A DNA stretch of 31,352 nt from Glaciecola sp964621345 (GTDB taxonomy: Bacteria > Pseudomonadota > Gammaproteobacteria > Enterobacterales > Alteromonadaceae), in NCBI GenBank assembly GCA_964621345.1, contig CAZUON010000045.1, positions 1-31,352 on the forward strand. The letters run 5' to 3'. The notes beneath the pieces are model-generated. The model was given only the letters and a program-made list of their open reading frames with translations, did no database searches and was not told the DNA's origin. Below are positions 15,089 to 23,009 of the stretch, one piece after another; the first letter of the stretch is position 1; each line of letters starts with the position of its first letter. The translations under genes and the position numbers were made by a program.

Positions 15089-15124
15089 GCCGCTAACTAC
15101 ACAGTAAAAGGGAATTTCGATAAC

Positions 15125-15706
15125 ATGCAGGACCTTATTTATCTACATGGATTTTTAAGCTCACCCCAGTCTGAAAAAGCGCAACAATGCTTGGCATTTG
15201 TAAAAAAACACTACCCGGCTTTAAATATCCATATTCCGCAACTATCGGGTGATATTACCAAAGCAGTAGCAACTATAGAGTCACTGATTGCAACTTTACC
15301 CAAACGGCCATTGCACTTTATTGGTAGTTCAATGGGTGGGTTTTTATCTACTTATTTCATTGAAAAGTATGCACCTTTACAAGGTGGCAAGGCCGTTGTT
15401 GTTAACCCTGCTGTAGCGCCCTATAACTTGCTTAAAAACTACCAAGGTCAGCATGTTAATCCCTATTCACAAGAGCATTTTACTATCAGCCCCGCAAGCA
15501 TTGAGCATTTACATGACTTTGATACGCCCAAATTAACAATGCCAAATCGTTACATGGTCTTGCTTCAAAGCGGCGATGAAACCCTTGATTATCGTCTTGC
15601 AATGAGTAAATACAAAGGCGCTAATATCACCCTAGAAGAGGGCGGGAATCATAGTTTTGTTAATTTTGACGAGTACCTTCCCCAGATTTTTAGATTTTTA
15701 AATTAA
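15125..15706 (+). CDS. yqiA: Alpha/beta-hydrolase esterase YqiA
   Basis: The 193-residue protein is a small alpha/beta hydrolase of the UPF0227/YqiA type. It begins LIYLHGFLSSPQS, has the nucleophile elbow GSSMG (Ser at about residue 69) and ends with GGNHSFVNFDEY, which supplies the catalytic His. GDETLDY likely holds the acid. E. coli YqiA has esterase activity on short acyl esters; the natural substrate is not known. It follows yqiB by 36 bp. In E. coli cpdA lies between these two genes, but it is absent here. Confidence 0.92.
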   Translation: MQDLIYLHGFLSSPQSEKAQQCLAFVKKHYPALNIHIPQLSGDITKAVATIESLIATLPKRPLHFIGSSMGGFLSTYFIEKYAPLQGGKAVVVNPAVAPYNLLKNYQGQHVNPYSQEHFTISPASIEHLHDFDTPKLTMPNRYMVLLQSGDETLDYRLAMSKYKGANITLEEGGNHSFVNFDEYLPQIFRFLN

Positions 15707-15902
15707 AAGGCCGATAATGAGGGCCATTAAGAGCGTTGCCTAACGAATCGCAGATATGCCATATTGCTTGCAACTCATCGCCTTGATACTATGCTAGACA
15801 AAGCACTGATTGACATGAACTAGCGAGTCTTTGAGACTTTTATAAATACCTCACATGGCTTAATCATCCTAAACAAAAAGAATAACAACGAAAGCGCACA
15901 CT
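15707..15902. promoter_or_regulatory. Spacer before parE, with a sigma-28-like motif at its left end
   Basis: This 196-bp spacer should hold the parE promoter. At its left edge, starting within yqiA, TAGATTTT (15691-15698) is followed after 11 nt by a perfect GCCGATAA (15710-15717). This is the spacing of a FliA promoter, with two mismatches in the -35 box. Only tiny frames (8 and 13 codons) follow before parE. No further gene was seen. Confidence 0.25.
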
Positions 15903-17792
15903 ATGAGCAATCAATATAATTCAGATGCAATCGAAGTATTAAACGGACTTGAACCGGTTAAACGCAGACCGGGCATGTATACCGATACCACGCGCCCTAA
16001 TCACTTAAGCCAAGAAGTCATTGATAATAGTGTAGATGAAGCCCTCGCAGGCCATGCTAGCTCAATAAAAGTCGTGCTCCACGAAGATCAATCCCTAGAA
16101 GTTATTGATGATGGCCGAGGTATGCCAGTTGATATTCATCCAGAAGAGAAAATTTCGGGTGTAGAGCTTATTATGACCAAGCTGCATGCTGGGGGTAAGT
16201 TCTCAAATAAAAACTACGAATATTCAGGTGGTTTGCATGGGGTGGGTTTGTCGGTAGTCAATGCGCTATCTACTCGAGTCGAAGTTACTGTAAGGCGCGG
16301 TGGTGAGGTTCATCAAATCGCCTTTGCCGGCGGTGAAAAGACCCAAGAAATAGAAGTTATTGATACGTGCGGTAAACGTAACACCGGTACCCGCGTTCAG
16401 TTTTGGCCTGACGCTAGTTACTTTGATTCGGCTAAATTCTCGGTTAGCAAGTTACTTCATATTTTGCGCGCAAAAGCGGTACTGTGCCCAGGCCTACGTA
16501 TTCGTTTTGACAACAAAGTGACCAAAGAAAGCCAAGAATGGTTTTACGAAGATGGTTTGCGTGATTACTTGTATCAAACCGTAAAAGACTACGAAACGCT
16601 GCCAAGCGATGCGCCTTTTGTGGGGCAGTATACCGGCAATGGCGAAGCTGCTGACTGGGCCCTTATGTGGCTACCAGAGGGTGGTGATATGGTCACCGAA
16701 AGTTATGTGAATCTAATTCCAACCGCCCAAGGTGGTACTCATGTAAACGGCTTACGCCAAGGCTTGTTAGACTCTATGCGCGAGTTTTGTGAGTTCAGAA
16801 ACTTGCTGCCCCGCGGTGTTAAGATTACGGCAGAGGACATCTGGGACCGCTGTTGTTACATCCTTTCTACTAAAATGCACGACCCTCAGTTTGCCGGTCA
16901 AACTAAAGAGCGTTTATCGTCGCGCCAAGCATCTGCGTTTGTTTCTGGCGTGGTAAAAGATGCCTTTAGTTTGTGGTTGAATCAGCATACTGACGTGGCC
17001 GAGCTGTTGGCTGAAATGTGTATTAATAACGCCCAGCGCCGTTTAAAGGCTAGTAAAAAAGTCGCGCGTAAAAAAGTGACCCAAGGACCACCGTTACCGG
17101 GCAAGCTAACCGATTGCTCCACTCAAGATAACAGTCGTTCGGAGCTTTTTCTTGTTGAGGGTGATTCTGCTGGTGGCTCTGCTAAACAAGCCAGAGACAG
17201 AGAATTTCAGGCGATCATGCCACTGCGCGGAAAAATACTGAACAGCTGGGAGGTAGATTCGTCACAAGTGCTTGCCTCACAAGAGATTCACGATATATCG
17301 GTTGCCCTAGGTATTGACCCAGACTCAGATGATTTAAGCGGTTTACGCTACGGCAAAATTTGTATTCTTGCCGACGCTGACTCCGACGGCTTACACATTG
17401 CCACCTTATTATGTGCGCTATTTGTAAAGCATTTTAGAACCTTAGTTGATCAAGGCCATGTTTATGTTGCGATGCCGCCATTGTTCAGAATAGATGTGGG
17501 GAAAGAGGTGTTTTACGCACTCGATGAATCAGAGCGCCAAGGCATTTTAGATCGCATTGAGGCAGAGAAGAAACGCGGTAAGGTCAATGTACAACGCTTT
17601 AAAGGTCTTGGTGAGATGAACCCCTTGCAGCTGCGCGAGACAACCATGGATCCTAACACTCGACGGCTCGTTCAGTTGACCAGCGGCGACAGCGAAAATA
17701 TGCTTGAGCTTATGGATATGTTGCTCTCTAAAAAACGTTCACCTGATCGAAAAGTGTGGTTAGAGAGCAAAGGTAATTTAGTGACTGTTTAG
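15903..17792 (+). CDS. parE: DNA topoisomerase IV subunit B
   Basis: The 629-residue protein has a GHKL ATPase domain (EVIDNSVDEALAG 38-50 with Asn42; DDGRGMPV 69-76; GGLHGVGLSVVNALS 109-123), a transducer domain, and a TOPRIM domain. In the latter, EGDSAGGSA starts at Glu419 and DADSD lies at 491-495. The C-terminal RFKGLGEMNP segment is also present. The length and lack of the large insertion seen in gammaproteobacterial GyrB identify it as ParE. With ParC it decatenates daughter chromosomes. parC is not in the window. It is preceded by a 196-bp spacer, so it likely has its own promoter. Confidence 0.96.
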   Translation: MSNQYNSDAIEVLNGLEPVKRRPGMYTDTTRPNHLSQEVIDNSVDEALAGHASSIKVVLHEDQSLEVIDDGRGMPVDIHPEEKISGVELIMTKLHAGGKFSNKNYEYSGGLHGVGLSVVNALSTRVEVTVRRGGEVHQIAFAGGEKTQEIEVIDTCGKRNTGTRVQFWPDASYFDSAKFSVSKLLHILRAKAVLCPGLRIRFDNKVTKESQEWFYEDGLRDYLYQTVKDYETLPSDAPFVGQYTGNGEAADWALMWLPEGGDMVTESYVNLIPTAQGGTHVNGLRQGLLDSMREFCEFRNLLPRGVKITAEDIWDRCCYILSTKMHDPQFAGQTKERLSSRQASAFVSGVVKDAFSLWLNQHTDVAELLAEMCINNAQRRLKASKKVARKKVTQGPPLPGKLTDCSTQDNSRSELFLVEGDSAGGSAKQARDREFQAIMPLRGKILNSWEVDSSQVLASQEIHDISVALGIDPDSDDLSGLRYGKICILADADSDGLHIATLLCALFVKHFRTLVDQGHVYVAMPPLFRIDVGKEVFYALDESERQGILDRIEAEKKRGKVNVQRFKGLGEMNPLQLRETTMDPNTRRLVQLTSGDSENMLELMDMLLSKKRSPDRKVWLESKGNLVTV

Positions 17793-17873
17793 TAGTCAGG
17801 ACACGTAATTTCAGCCATATAAAGCCCTATACATCCTGCATCTCCGTTCTTATTTTTTTATTCAAGATACTTA

Positions 17874-17909
17874 TGCAAACCTAAGTGGTAATTGCCGTTT
17901 AGGTTTGTA
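17874..17909 (+). terminator. Hairpin downstream of parE, probable terminator
   Basis: CAAACCTAA (17876-17884) pairs with TTAGGTTTG (17899-17907), extended by one wobble and one A-T pair, with a 14-nt loop. It is followed by TACTGCTTTGTTTTA, an interrupted T tract. It lies about 85 bp beyond the parE stop. Confidence 0.45.
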
Positions 17910-18062
17910 CTGCTTTGTTTTATCTGCTAAATTTTTATTTTCGGTATGAAAAATGCACACCCTTCATGCTCGCTTATTGGTGTCAAAAAAAGAGTTTTTT
18001 GGATAAACGGGTACTGTTCAAAATAGTTACTGACTTACTCACTCACACAAGGAAAGCCACTC

Positions 18063-18809
18063 ATGCAAAAATATTTATTCGCACTTTGTTTAATTTCATT
18101 ACTCTCGTTTAAGGTAACGGCGGTTGAATTAGTTGTTACTCAGGGAGATCAAAAGGCAAAATACGAAAATGGGGAAGTTAACGCAAATAAGCTGGGAATT
18201 TCGTTAGACAGCTACGTGCGTTTAGGACATGTCGCGAATCAAAGTGAGGAGTATCATGCGATTCCTTCGTTAAAAGTGCTTGATACGCACCCCGCAATGG
18301 TGCAACTGTACATTGCTACGCAAAACTTAGAGCGTCCGCCAGAGGCCCTGCTAGACGAATTATCGGCATTAATGCGGAGCAATTATGCTCTTGCAGCACA
18401 ATATGTCGGCGTTGCACAAGAAGATTTTTACCCTTTACTTGTTGCCTATATTCAGCTAAATGATGTGTTAGCTTCACCCTCTGAAGACGCTAGTAATAAC
18501 GATTTACGCTCTGCAATGACCCTTAAAAGCCTGTCATCGGATGATAGCGATGAAGAGGAAGAAGTAGTTGAAGTGCTTCCGGTTAGCGAAGATTCATTGC
18601 AGGAATTAGTAGGTGGTGGTAGCGAGAACATGTGGCGTCGTTGGCATAGAAATGCCTCAAACCGTTGGGGTAGTGGCAGTGGCACTACAATTGGTGTATT
18701 TACTTCAGGGTCATTCACCTACATCCGTCCTTATTATTACAATAACGGAATAACTACGGCGGGCACCGGGCAGTGCGTTGGCATGTGTACCTTGCGCCCG
18801 CAGCCGTAA
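18063..18809 (+). CDS. Unrecognised secreted protein with acidic linker and Gly/aromatic tail
   Basis: The 248-residue product has a Sec signal peptide (cut after VTA20). A probably helical body follows (about 21-155). Next is a very acidic stretch (SSDDSDEEEEVVEV, 158-171) and a compositionally different tail. The tail is rich in Trp/Arg/Asn (NMWRRWHRNASNRWGSGSG, 189-207), then Tyr/Gly, and ends with CVGMC (238-242) near the C-terminus. The start has AAGGAAAG about 8 nt upstream. I do not recognise any family. The acidic linker followed by a basic aromatic tail suggests a modular secreted protein whose tail binds something acidic or is processed, but this is speculation. A hairpin follows at 18849. 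The downstream unknown gene begins 228 bp later, so co-transcription is uncertain. Confidence 0.75.
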   Translation: MQKYLFALCLISLLSFKVTAVELVVTQGDQKAKYENGEVNANKLGISLDSYVRLGHVANQSEEYHAIPSLKVLDTHPAMVQLYIATQNLERPPEALLDELSALMRSNYALAAQYVGVAQEDFYPLLVAYIQLNDVLASPSEDASNNDLRSAMTLKSLSSDDSDEEEEVVEVLPVSEDSLQELVGGGSENMWRRWHRNASNRWGSGSGTTIGVFTSGSFTYIRPYYYNNGITTAGTGQCVGMCTLRPQP

Positions 18810-18848
18810 ACTATAGCCGGTAAGAATTTGTAAGGCTTTATTAAATTC

Positions 18849-18870
18849 GCGCATCCATTTTTGGATGCGC
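18849..18870 (+). terminator. Hairpin after the secreted-protein gene, possible terminator
   Basis: GCGCATCC pairs perfectly with GGATGCGC across the 6-nt loop ATTTTT. It lies 40 bp after the stop codon. The following TTGCTCG is a poor T tract, so confidence is moderate. Confidence 0.45.
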
Positions 18871-19037
18871 TTGCTCGAACGAGCCGTTCTCTTTATAGCA
18901 TTCACTTTACACTTCCATCCAACAATTATTTCATGTCCTTTAGTACCAATTTATAACACTTAGCAGACAGCTTTATCTGATCAATGATAATATGACGCGA
19001 TACCCGTCAAACTTATTTATCTTGTTAAACCAATTAA

Positions 19038-20342
19038 ATGCGTAAAACACTCATACTCATTGTTACCGGACTTGTCTTTTGCCCCTTATTTATAGGTTTT
19101 GTTGTTATAGATTCCGAGCCGCGTATTCAAGTCTCCTCTGGCCAACAAGTTAATCAGGCCGACAGTGTTACGGTGTTACTCGAGCAAATTAAGCAACTAG
19201 TAAATGAACGCCGAGCGCCACACACAATAAGCGTTTCACCTGCTCAAACCGAAAGTTTGGCTGGTTTTTTACAGCGCGCTCATGCAAACGCTCAGGCTGA
19301 TGCGCACTTTGAGCTCGATCATGCTTCATTATTATTAAGTTATCACCTAGGTCACTTTATTAATGATTTTTACCTGAACCTTGAGATTACGCTCCGTTCT
19401 GCAAAGGGCCTCGATGTTGAGAGTATACAGCTAGGAAGTCTGAGCTTACCCGGCAATAGTGCATTAAAGGTAATTGAATACGCAGTAAATACCTATACGC
19501 ACACCACGATAGCCAGTGAGGCGATTGCGTGGATAAAACAAGTCGACATACGCCCAAAGGAAATTACACTCGCTCTGGAGCCTGCTGAGGCGTTATTGGT
19601 GCAATTGAGTAAGGTTCGTCGAAGCAATGAAGATGCCTATGCGGTCTTACTTAAACAAAATATTTTGCATTACCTTAAAGTGCTTGAAGACATCCCTCAA
19701 CCAAAGGCTGGGGATGAGCAACGCTCACTGAGCTTTTATTTGTCGACCTTGATGTCGCAGGCATTGCAAACACGCAATTCAAACGATGCAGCTTTGCACA
19801 ATGAAGCCGCTTTGTTGGCATTGGCGATATATGCCGGTAATTATCGTTTTGCTCGGTTGGTAGGGAACCTTGGAATCGGTATTAATAAAATCCCGACAGC
19901 CCCGCAGCCACCTGTGTTAGCAGGGCGTGAGGACTTGAGTCTGCACTTTATTTATTCAGCAGGTATTAAACTCCTTTCAGAGCAAAACGTAAGCATAGCG
20001 GTGGGAGAATTTAAAGAGCTTATGGACAGAAGTGAAGGCGGCTCAGGATACAGCTTTATGGATTTGGCCGCTGATTTAGCCGGAGCACATTTTGCCGCGC
20101 AAGCGGTAGACCCTAATAAGGCCCAATATATACAAAGCCTTTTAGCGCAAGATAGCCGTGAGTCACTATTTTTACCCAGTCTAGAAGGTTTAGAAGAGGG
20201 TCTAAATGCCCAAGCATTTGCCAGTAAATATCAAGCCGTTGATAGCCCTGCTTATCAGCAGGCTTTAGAACTTATCAATGCACGTATTAATGATTTAGCT
20301 GTATCTGCACAGACAACAAATACTCTTAAGGAAAGCTTATGA
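19038..20342 (+). CDS. Conserved-looking membrane-anchored protein of unknown function
   Basis: The 434-residue product has an N-terminal hydrophobic segment (about 4-24), either an anchor or uncleaved signal, and no further membrane helix. The remainder looks alpha-helical and would lie in the periplasm. Notable segments are LLSYHLGHFINDFYLNLE (about 99-116) and, near the C-terminus, GEFKELMDRSEGGSGYSFMDLAADLAGAHFA, which has the look of a conserved core. I cannot assign a family. Its stop overlaps the start of the TraB/GumN gene by 4 nt (ATGA), so the two are translationally coupled and probably work together. No clear Shine-Dalgarno sequence precedes its ATG. Confidence 0.75.
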   Translation: MRKTLILIVTGLVFCPLFIGFVVIDSEPRIQVSSGQQVNQADSVTVLLEQIKQLVNERRAPHTISVSPAQTESLAGFLQRAHANAQADAHFELDHASLLLSYHLGHFINDFYLNLEITLRSAKGLDVESIQLGSLSLPGNSALKVIEYAVNTYTHTTIASEAIAWIKQVDIRPKEITLALEPAEALLVQLSKVRRSNEDAYAVLLKQNILHYLKVLEDIPQPKAGDEQRSLSFYLSTLMSQALQTRNSNDAALHNEAALLALAIYAGNYRFARLVGNLGIGINKIPTAPQPPVLAGREDLSLHFIYSAGIKLLSEQNVSIAVGEFKELMDRSEGGSGYSFMDLAADLAGAHFAAQAVDPNKAQYIQSLLAQDSRESLFLPSLEGLEEGLNAQAFASKYQAVDSPAYQQALELINARINDLAVSAQTTNTLKESL

Positions 20343-21211
20343 ATTCGAAGCACATGTTAATAAGCATTATTACCAGCTCAATGTTTATTATCTTTGCCAA
20401 TTTTACACATGCTGCAAGTGTATATAAGGTCAGTAAGGGCGACGACTTCGTGTTTGTTGGTGGCACTATTCATGTGCTCACAAACGACGACTTCCCTTTA
20501 GCGCCTGCTTACGAAAAGGCCTTTGAACAAAGCGATGAAATCGTATTTGAAACCGATTTAGCCGCATTTAAAGACCCTAACATTATGCTAAAACTCGCAC
20601 CTGTGATGTTTCAGCCTGCCGGCCAAACTCTTACTCAGCAGCTTTCTGAGGAAACAGCGAAGACGTTTACCCAGCACCTGATTGATAAAAACCTACCCAT
20701 AATACAATTTGATGCAATGACAGCAACCGGCGCAATGTTAAGCCTGACAATCATGGAGTTTCAAGCGCAAGGCTTTGTCAGTGAAGGCGTTGATGCTTTT
20801 TATCATGCTAAGGCGGATGAAGCAGGTAAAGCCATTTCGTGGCTTGAGTCGGTAGAGAGCCAAATCGCCCTTTTAGATAGCTTCGACAATGGCGACCCCG
20901 ATGCTTTAATATCTTATACCCTTGAAGAAATTGATATGAGCGCCGAGGTCATATCAAAGCTTCATGACGCATGGAAGTTGGGCGATTTAACTGCGTTAGA
21001 AGATGCGGGTCTCACCGAGATGAAACGCGACTTTCCCGAGGTTTACCAAGATATCATGCTCGACAGGAACCAAAAGTGGCTTCCACAAATAGAGGCCATG
21101 TTTGGTGATAATGAAAAAGAGTATGTACTTGTGGGGGCATTACACCTTGCTGGAGAGGATGGTATTTTAGCCATGCTAGAACAGCGCGGGTACAATATAG
21201 AGCGTTTATAA
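20339..21211 (+). CDS. TraB/GumN family protein, periplasmic
   Basis: The 290-residue protein has a signal peptide (cut near HAA26) and the hallmarks of the TraB/GumN (erythromycin-esterase-like fold, Tiki-related) family. These are GGTIH at 41-45, an acidic pair in FETD (Glu71, Asp73), and the C-terminal VGALHLAGEDG with His269. These GTIH/E-D/ALH residues form the presumed metal site. In metazoa the related Tiki proteins are metalloproteases; most bacterial members are uncharacterised. Despite the name, no xanthan-type glycosyltransferases are nearby, so 'polysaccharide biosynthesis' should not be inferred. It is coupled by a 4-nt overlap to the unknown gene upstream. Confidence 0.88.
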   Translation: MNSKHMLISIITSSMFIIFANFTHAASVYKVSKGDDFVFVGGTIHVLTNDDFPLAPAYEKAFEQSDEIVFETDLAAFKDPNIMLKLAPVMFQPAGQTLTQQLSEETAKTFTQHLIDKNLPIIQFDAMTATGAMLSLTIMEFQAQGFVSEGVDAFYHAKADEAGKAISWLESVESQIALLDSFDNGDPDALISYTLEEIDMSAEVISKLHDAWKLGDLTALEDAGLTEMKRDFPEVYQDIMLDRNQKWLPQIEAMFGDNEKEYVLVGALHLAGEDGILAMLEQRGYNIERL

Positions 21212-21220
21212 ACGCTCTAT
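21197..21220. terminator. 24-bp perfect palindrome spanning the GumN stop codon
   Basis: ATAGAGCGTTTA and its exact complement are centred between 21208 and 21209, and the TAA stop (21209-21211) is at the centre. As RNA it would fold as a stem of about 10 bp with an AT-rich loop. No T tract follows on either strand. It lies between convergent genes, so a bidirectional transcript-end function is plausible. Confidence 0.4.
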
Positions 21221-21271
21221 GTTATCTACGTATGCAGGTTTTACTCAATTATTTACCATGATCAGCTAGAC

Positions 21272-21586
21272 TTATAGCGTCTTTTTAAACTGTTCTAAGG
21301 TAGTGAGTAAGAGTTCTAACTTTTTAACGATGGCAGGTAATTCTCCCTGCTTTTCGGCCTTAATTTCGCCTTCCGGCGTTTGTAAATTGGCAACATCACC
21401 TGCCACTTCTTCGACATAATCTTTGAAGCGTTTGCTGCGCGATGTGAATGGGGTTTCATCGCCAAATATAGTATTAAACTTACCTTTTCCCGAGGCCTGC
21501 AAGGCATTCAGTGCGCTATCAGCATCTATCGCTTTTCGGTAAATAAGCTGTAGATTTTCGTTTAATGCAGCGATAACTTTGTTCAT
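21272..21586 (-). CDS. Small hypothetical helical protein
   Basis: The 104-residue cytoplasmic protein has no signal peptide, no membrane helix and no cysteine. It is highly charged and predicted mostly helical (AALNENLQLIYRKAIDADSA at the N-terminus; KKLELLLTTLEQFKKTL at the end). The start has AAAGGG about 6 nt upstream. I do not recognise it. It is divergent from the sigma-28-controlled small motility gene and convergent with the GumN gene. Confidence 0.65.
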   Translation of the reverse strand: MNKVIAALNENLQLIYRKAIDADSALNALQASGKGKFNTIFGDETPFTSRSKRFKDYVEEVAGDVANLQTPEGEIKAEKQGELPAIVKKLELLLTTLEQFKKTL

Positions 21587-21655
21587 AAAACCCTTTGTAT
21601 GTTAACGATCTTTATTTTAATGCGTACTTGGCCACTTAATTAACTTGTTCTCGAC

Positions 21656-21682
21656 TAAAAATTAGGCGGAATTGGCCGATAA
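21656..21682 (+). promoter_or_regulatory. Sigma-28 (FliA) promoter
   Basis: TAAAAATT at 21656-21663, an 11-nt spacer, then GCCGATAA at 21675-21682 match the FliA consensus TAAAGTTT-N11-GCCGATAA. The -10 is perfect, the spacing exact, and six of eight bases match in the -35. Transcription would start near 21689, about 55 nt before the ATG of the small gene. The leader contains two small hairpins (GTAGG/CCTAC near 21689-21706 and GATTGC/GCAATC at 21715-21731). Confidence 0.8.
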
Positions 21683-21743
21683 CGTCGGAGTAGGTAATTG
21701 TGCCTACTTTAACCGATTGCCACAAGCAATCATAGGATGACAC

Positions 21744-21917
21744 ATGGATATACAAGGTACATCCGGTGTAGCTTATACCCTTCAAATTAAATCTGCGCAA
21801 ATGGCAAACAGCCAGCAGAAACAAGAGGGTCAAGCGGTGCTGCAGTTACTTGATGCAGCTGCACCAGCACCAGCGCCTAGTGGAAGTGCAGGTAGTGTAA
21901 TCAATACCTATGCTTAA
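21744..21917 (+). CDS. Small putative motility protein (YjfB-like), 57 aa
   Basis: The frame ATG 21744 to TAA 21917 encodes 57 residues: MDIQGTSGVAYTLQIKSAQM, then a Gln-rich helix, a short Ala/Pro linker (AAAPAPAPSG) and the ending SVINTYA. An AGGA about 7 nt before the ATG supports translation. The N-terminal MDI-xx-x-SxVAxxLQ pattern, the Gln-rich helix and the end resemble the YjfB/'putative motility protein' family as I recall it. The nearly consensus FliA promoter directly upstream supports a flagellum-associated, late-class role. The molecular function of the family is unknown. The gene is isolated from any flagellar cluster in this window. Confidence 0.8.
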   Translation: MDIQGTSGVAYTLQIKSAQMANSQQKQEGQAVLQLLDAAAPAPAPSGSAGSVINTYA

Positions 21918-21949
21918 ATGATGATCAGTTTACTGTGATCGCCCTAGGT

Positions 21950-22972
21950 CTATGGCTGCAATCCTAAATCGATTGGCGTTTTGCCGGGCTGCCCACCAAT
22001 TTCTCTCACGAGTTTGGGCACTAAAAAGCCCGGCTGACGTTTTATTAGCTCAGCCATTATTGCCCTTGCCTCACCTTCATCCACATCAAAATGTGATGCG
22101 CCTTTGACCTTGTCGAGCATATGCAGATAGTAGGGCATGATGCCTGCATCAAAAACCGCCTCGTTTAGCGAAATTTGCGCATTAGCACTGTCGTTTATGC
22201 CGCGTAATAATACCGATTGATTTAACAAGGTGACCCCAGCTTGCTTTAGTGATAAGCATCTTTGCTTTAACTCTGAGCTGATTTCGTTGGCATGGTTTAT
22301 GTGCAGCACTATGATTTTTTGTTGTTTTAGCGCAGTAAACCAGTCCATGAATTCGGCGTTAATACGCTGGGGGATCACAACGGGCAATCGGGTGTGGATA
22401 CGAATTCGCTTAATATGTGGAATATTACTTACCTGCTCGGCGAGCCATGCAAGCTGACTATCTTTTGCCATCAGCGGGTCACCCCCTGAAAAAATGATTT
22501 CATCCAAAGCGGGGTCATTTTCTATGTAGTTAATAACCGTTAACCACTTTTTTTTGTTTACCGCATTTTCTTGATAGGGGAAATGGCGCCTAAAACAATA
22601 TCGACAATTTACCGCGCAACCACCTTTGACTATAAGTAAGGCCCGATTGAGATATTTATGCAAGATCCCTGGCGTATTGTTGTTTTGTTCTTCAAGTGGG
22701 TCACTTATAAAACCTTCAGGATTTTCAAACTCTTGCGAGCGCGGAATGACTTGTTGAAGGAGTGGGTCGTCCCATTTTCCATGTTCCATCAAATCAACAA
22801 AAGGACGAGGAACCCGCATAGGAAAAAGCCCTCTTGCACAAAAGTGCTCTTGGTACTTTTGTGGGTCAATACCTAAATATTCGAGTAAAGACTCGGGTGT
22901 ACTAAAGGCTCTTGCCAATTCTTTTTGCCAGTGCATCTCTACAGGAATGATTTTTTTAGGTATTATCTGCAT
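21950..22972 (-). CDS. epmB: EF-P beta-lysylation protein EpmB (lysine 2,3-aminomutase-like)
   Basis: The 340-residue radical-SAM protein has the iron-sulfur motif CAVNCRYC (Cys119, Cys123, Cys126), followed by FRRHFPYQEN. A PLP-binding region near YYLHMLDKVKGASHF sits at about residues 281-295. It is shorter than clostridial lysine 2,3-aminomutase and matches EpmB (YjeK), which converts (S)-alpha-lysine to (R)-beta-lysine for modification of EF-P. It is divergent from efp: the two ATG codons are only 37 bp apart, so the promoters must overlap the opposite coding region. No strong Shine-Dalgarno sequence precedes its ATG, suggesting low expression. All three modification genes are clustered here. 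Confidence 0.95.
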   Translation of the reverse strand: MQIIPKKIIPVEMHWQKELARAFSTPESLLEYLGIDPQKYQEHFCARGLFPMRVPRPFVDLMEHGKWDDPLLQQVIPRSQEFENPEGFISDPLEEQNNNTPGILHKYLNRALLIVKGGCAVNCRYCFRRHFPYQENAVNKKKWLTVINYIENDPALDEIIFSGGDPLMAKDSQLAWLAEQVSNIPHIKRIRIHTRLPVVIPQRINAEFMDWFTALKQQKIIVLHINHANEISSELKQRCLSLKQAGVTLLNQSVLLRGINDSANAQISLNEAVFDAGIMPYYLHMLDKVKGASHFDVDEGEARAIMAELIKRQPGFLVPKLVREIGGQPGKTPIDLGLQP

Positions 22973-23009
22973 GTATATTTAATATCCATTGTAAGGATCA
23001 GAGGAATTA

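Noticed and set aside
17915..18112. 65-codon frame before the secreted-protein gene
   Set aside because: It overlaps the better supported start at 18063, lacks a ribosome binding site and has a composition typical of AT-rich spacer.
21636..21833. 65-codon minus-strand frame over the sigma-28 promoter
   Set aside because: It overlaps both the FliA promoter and the 57-aa gene on the other strand and has no ribosome binding site.
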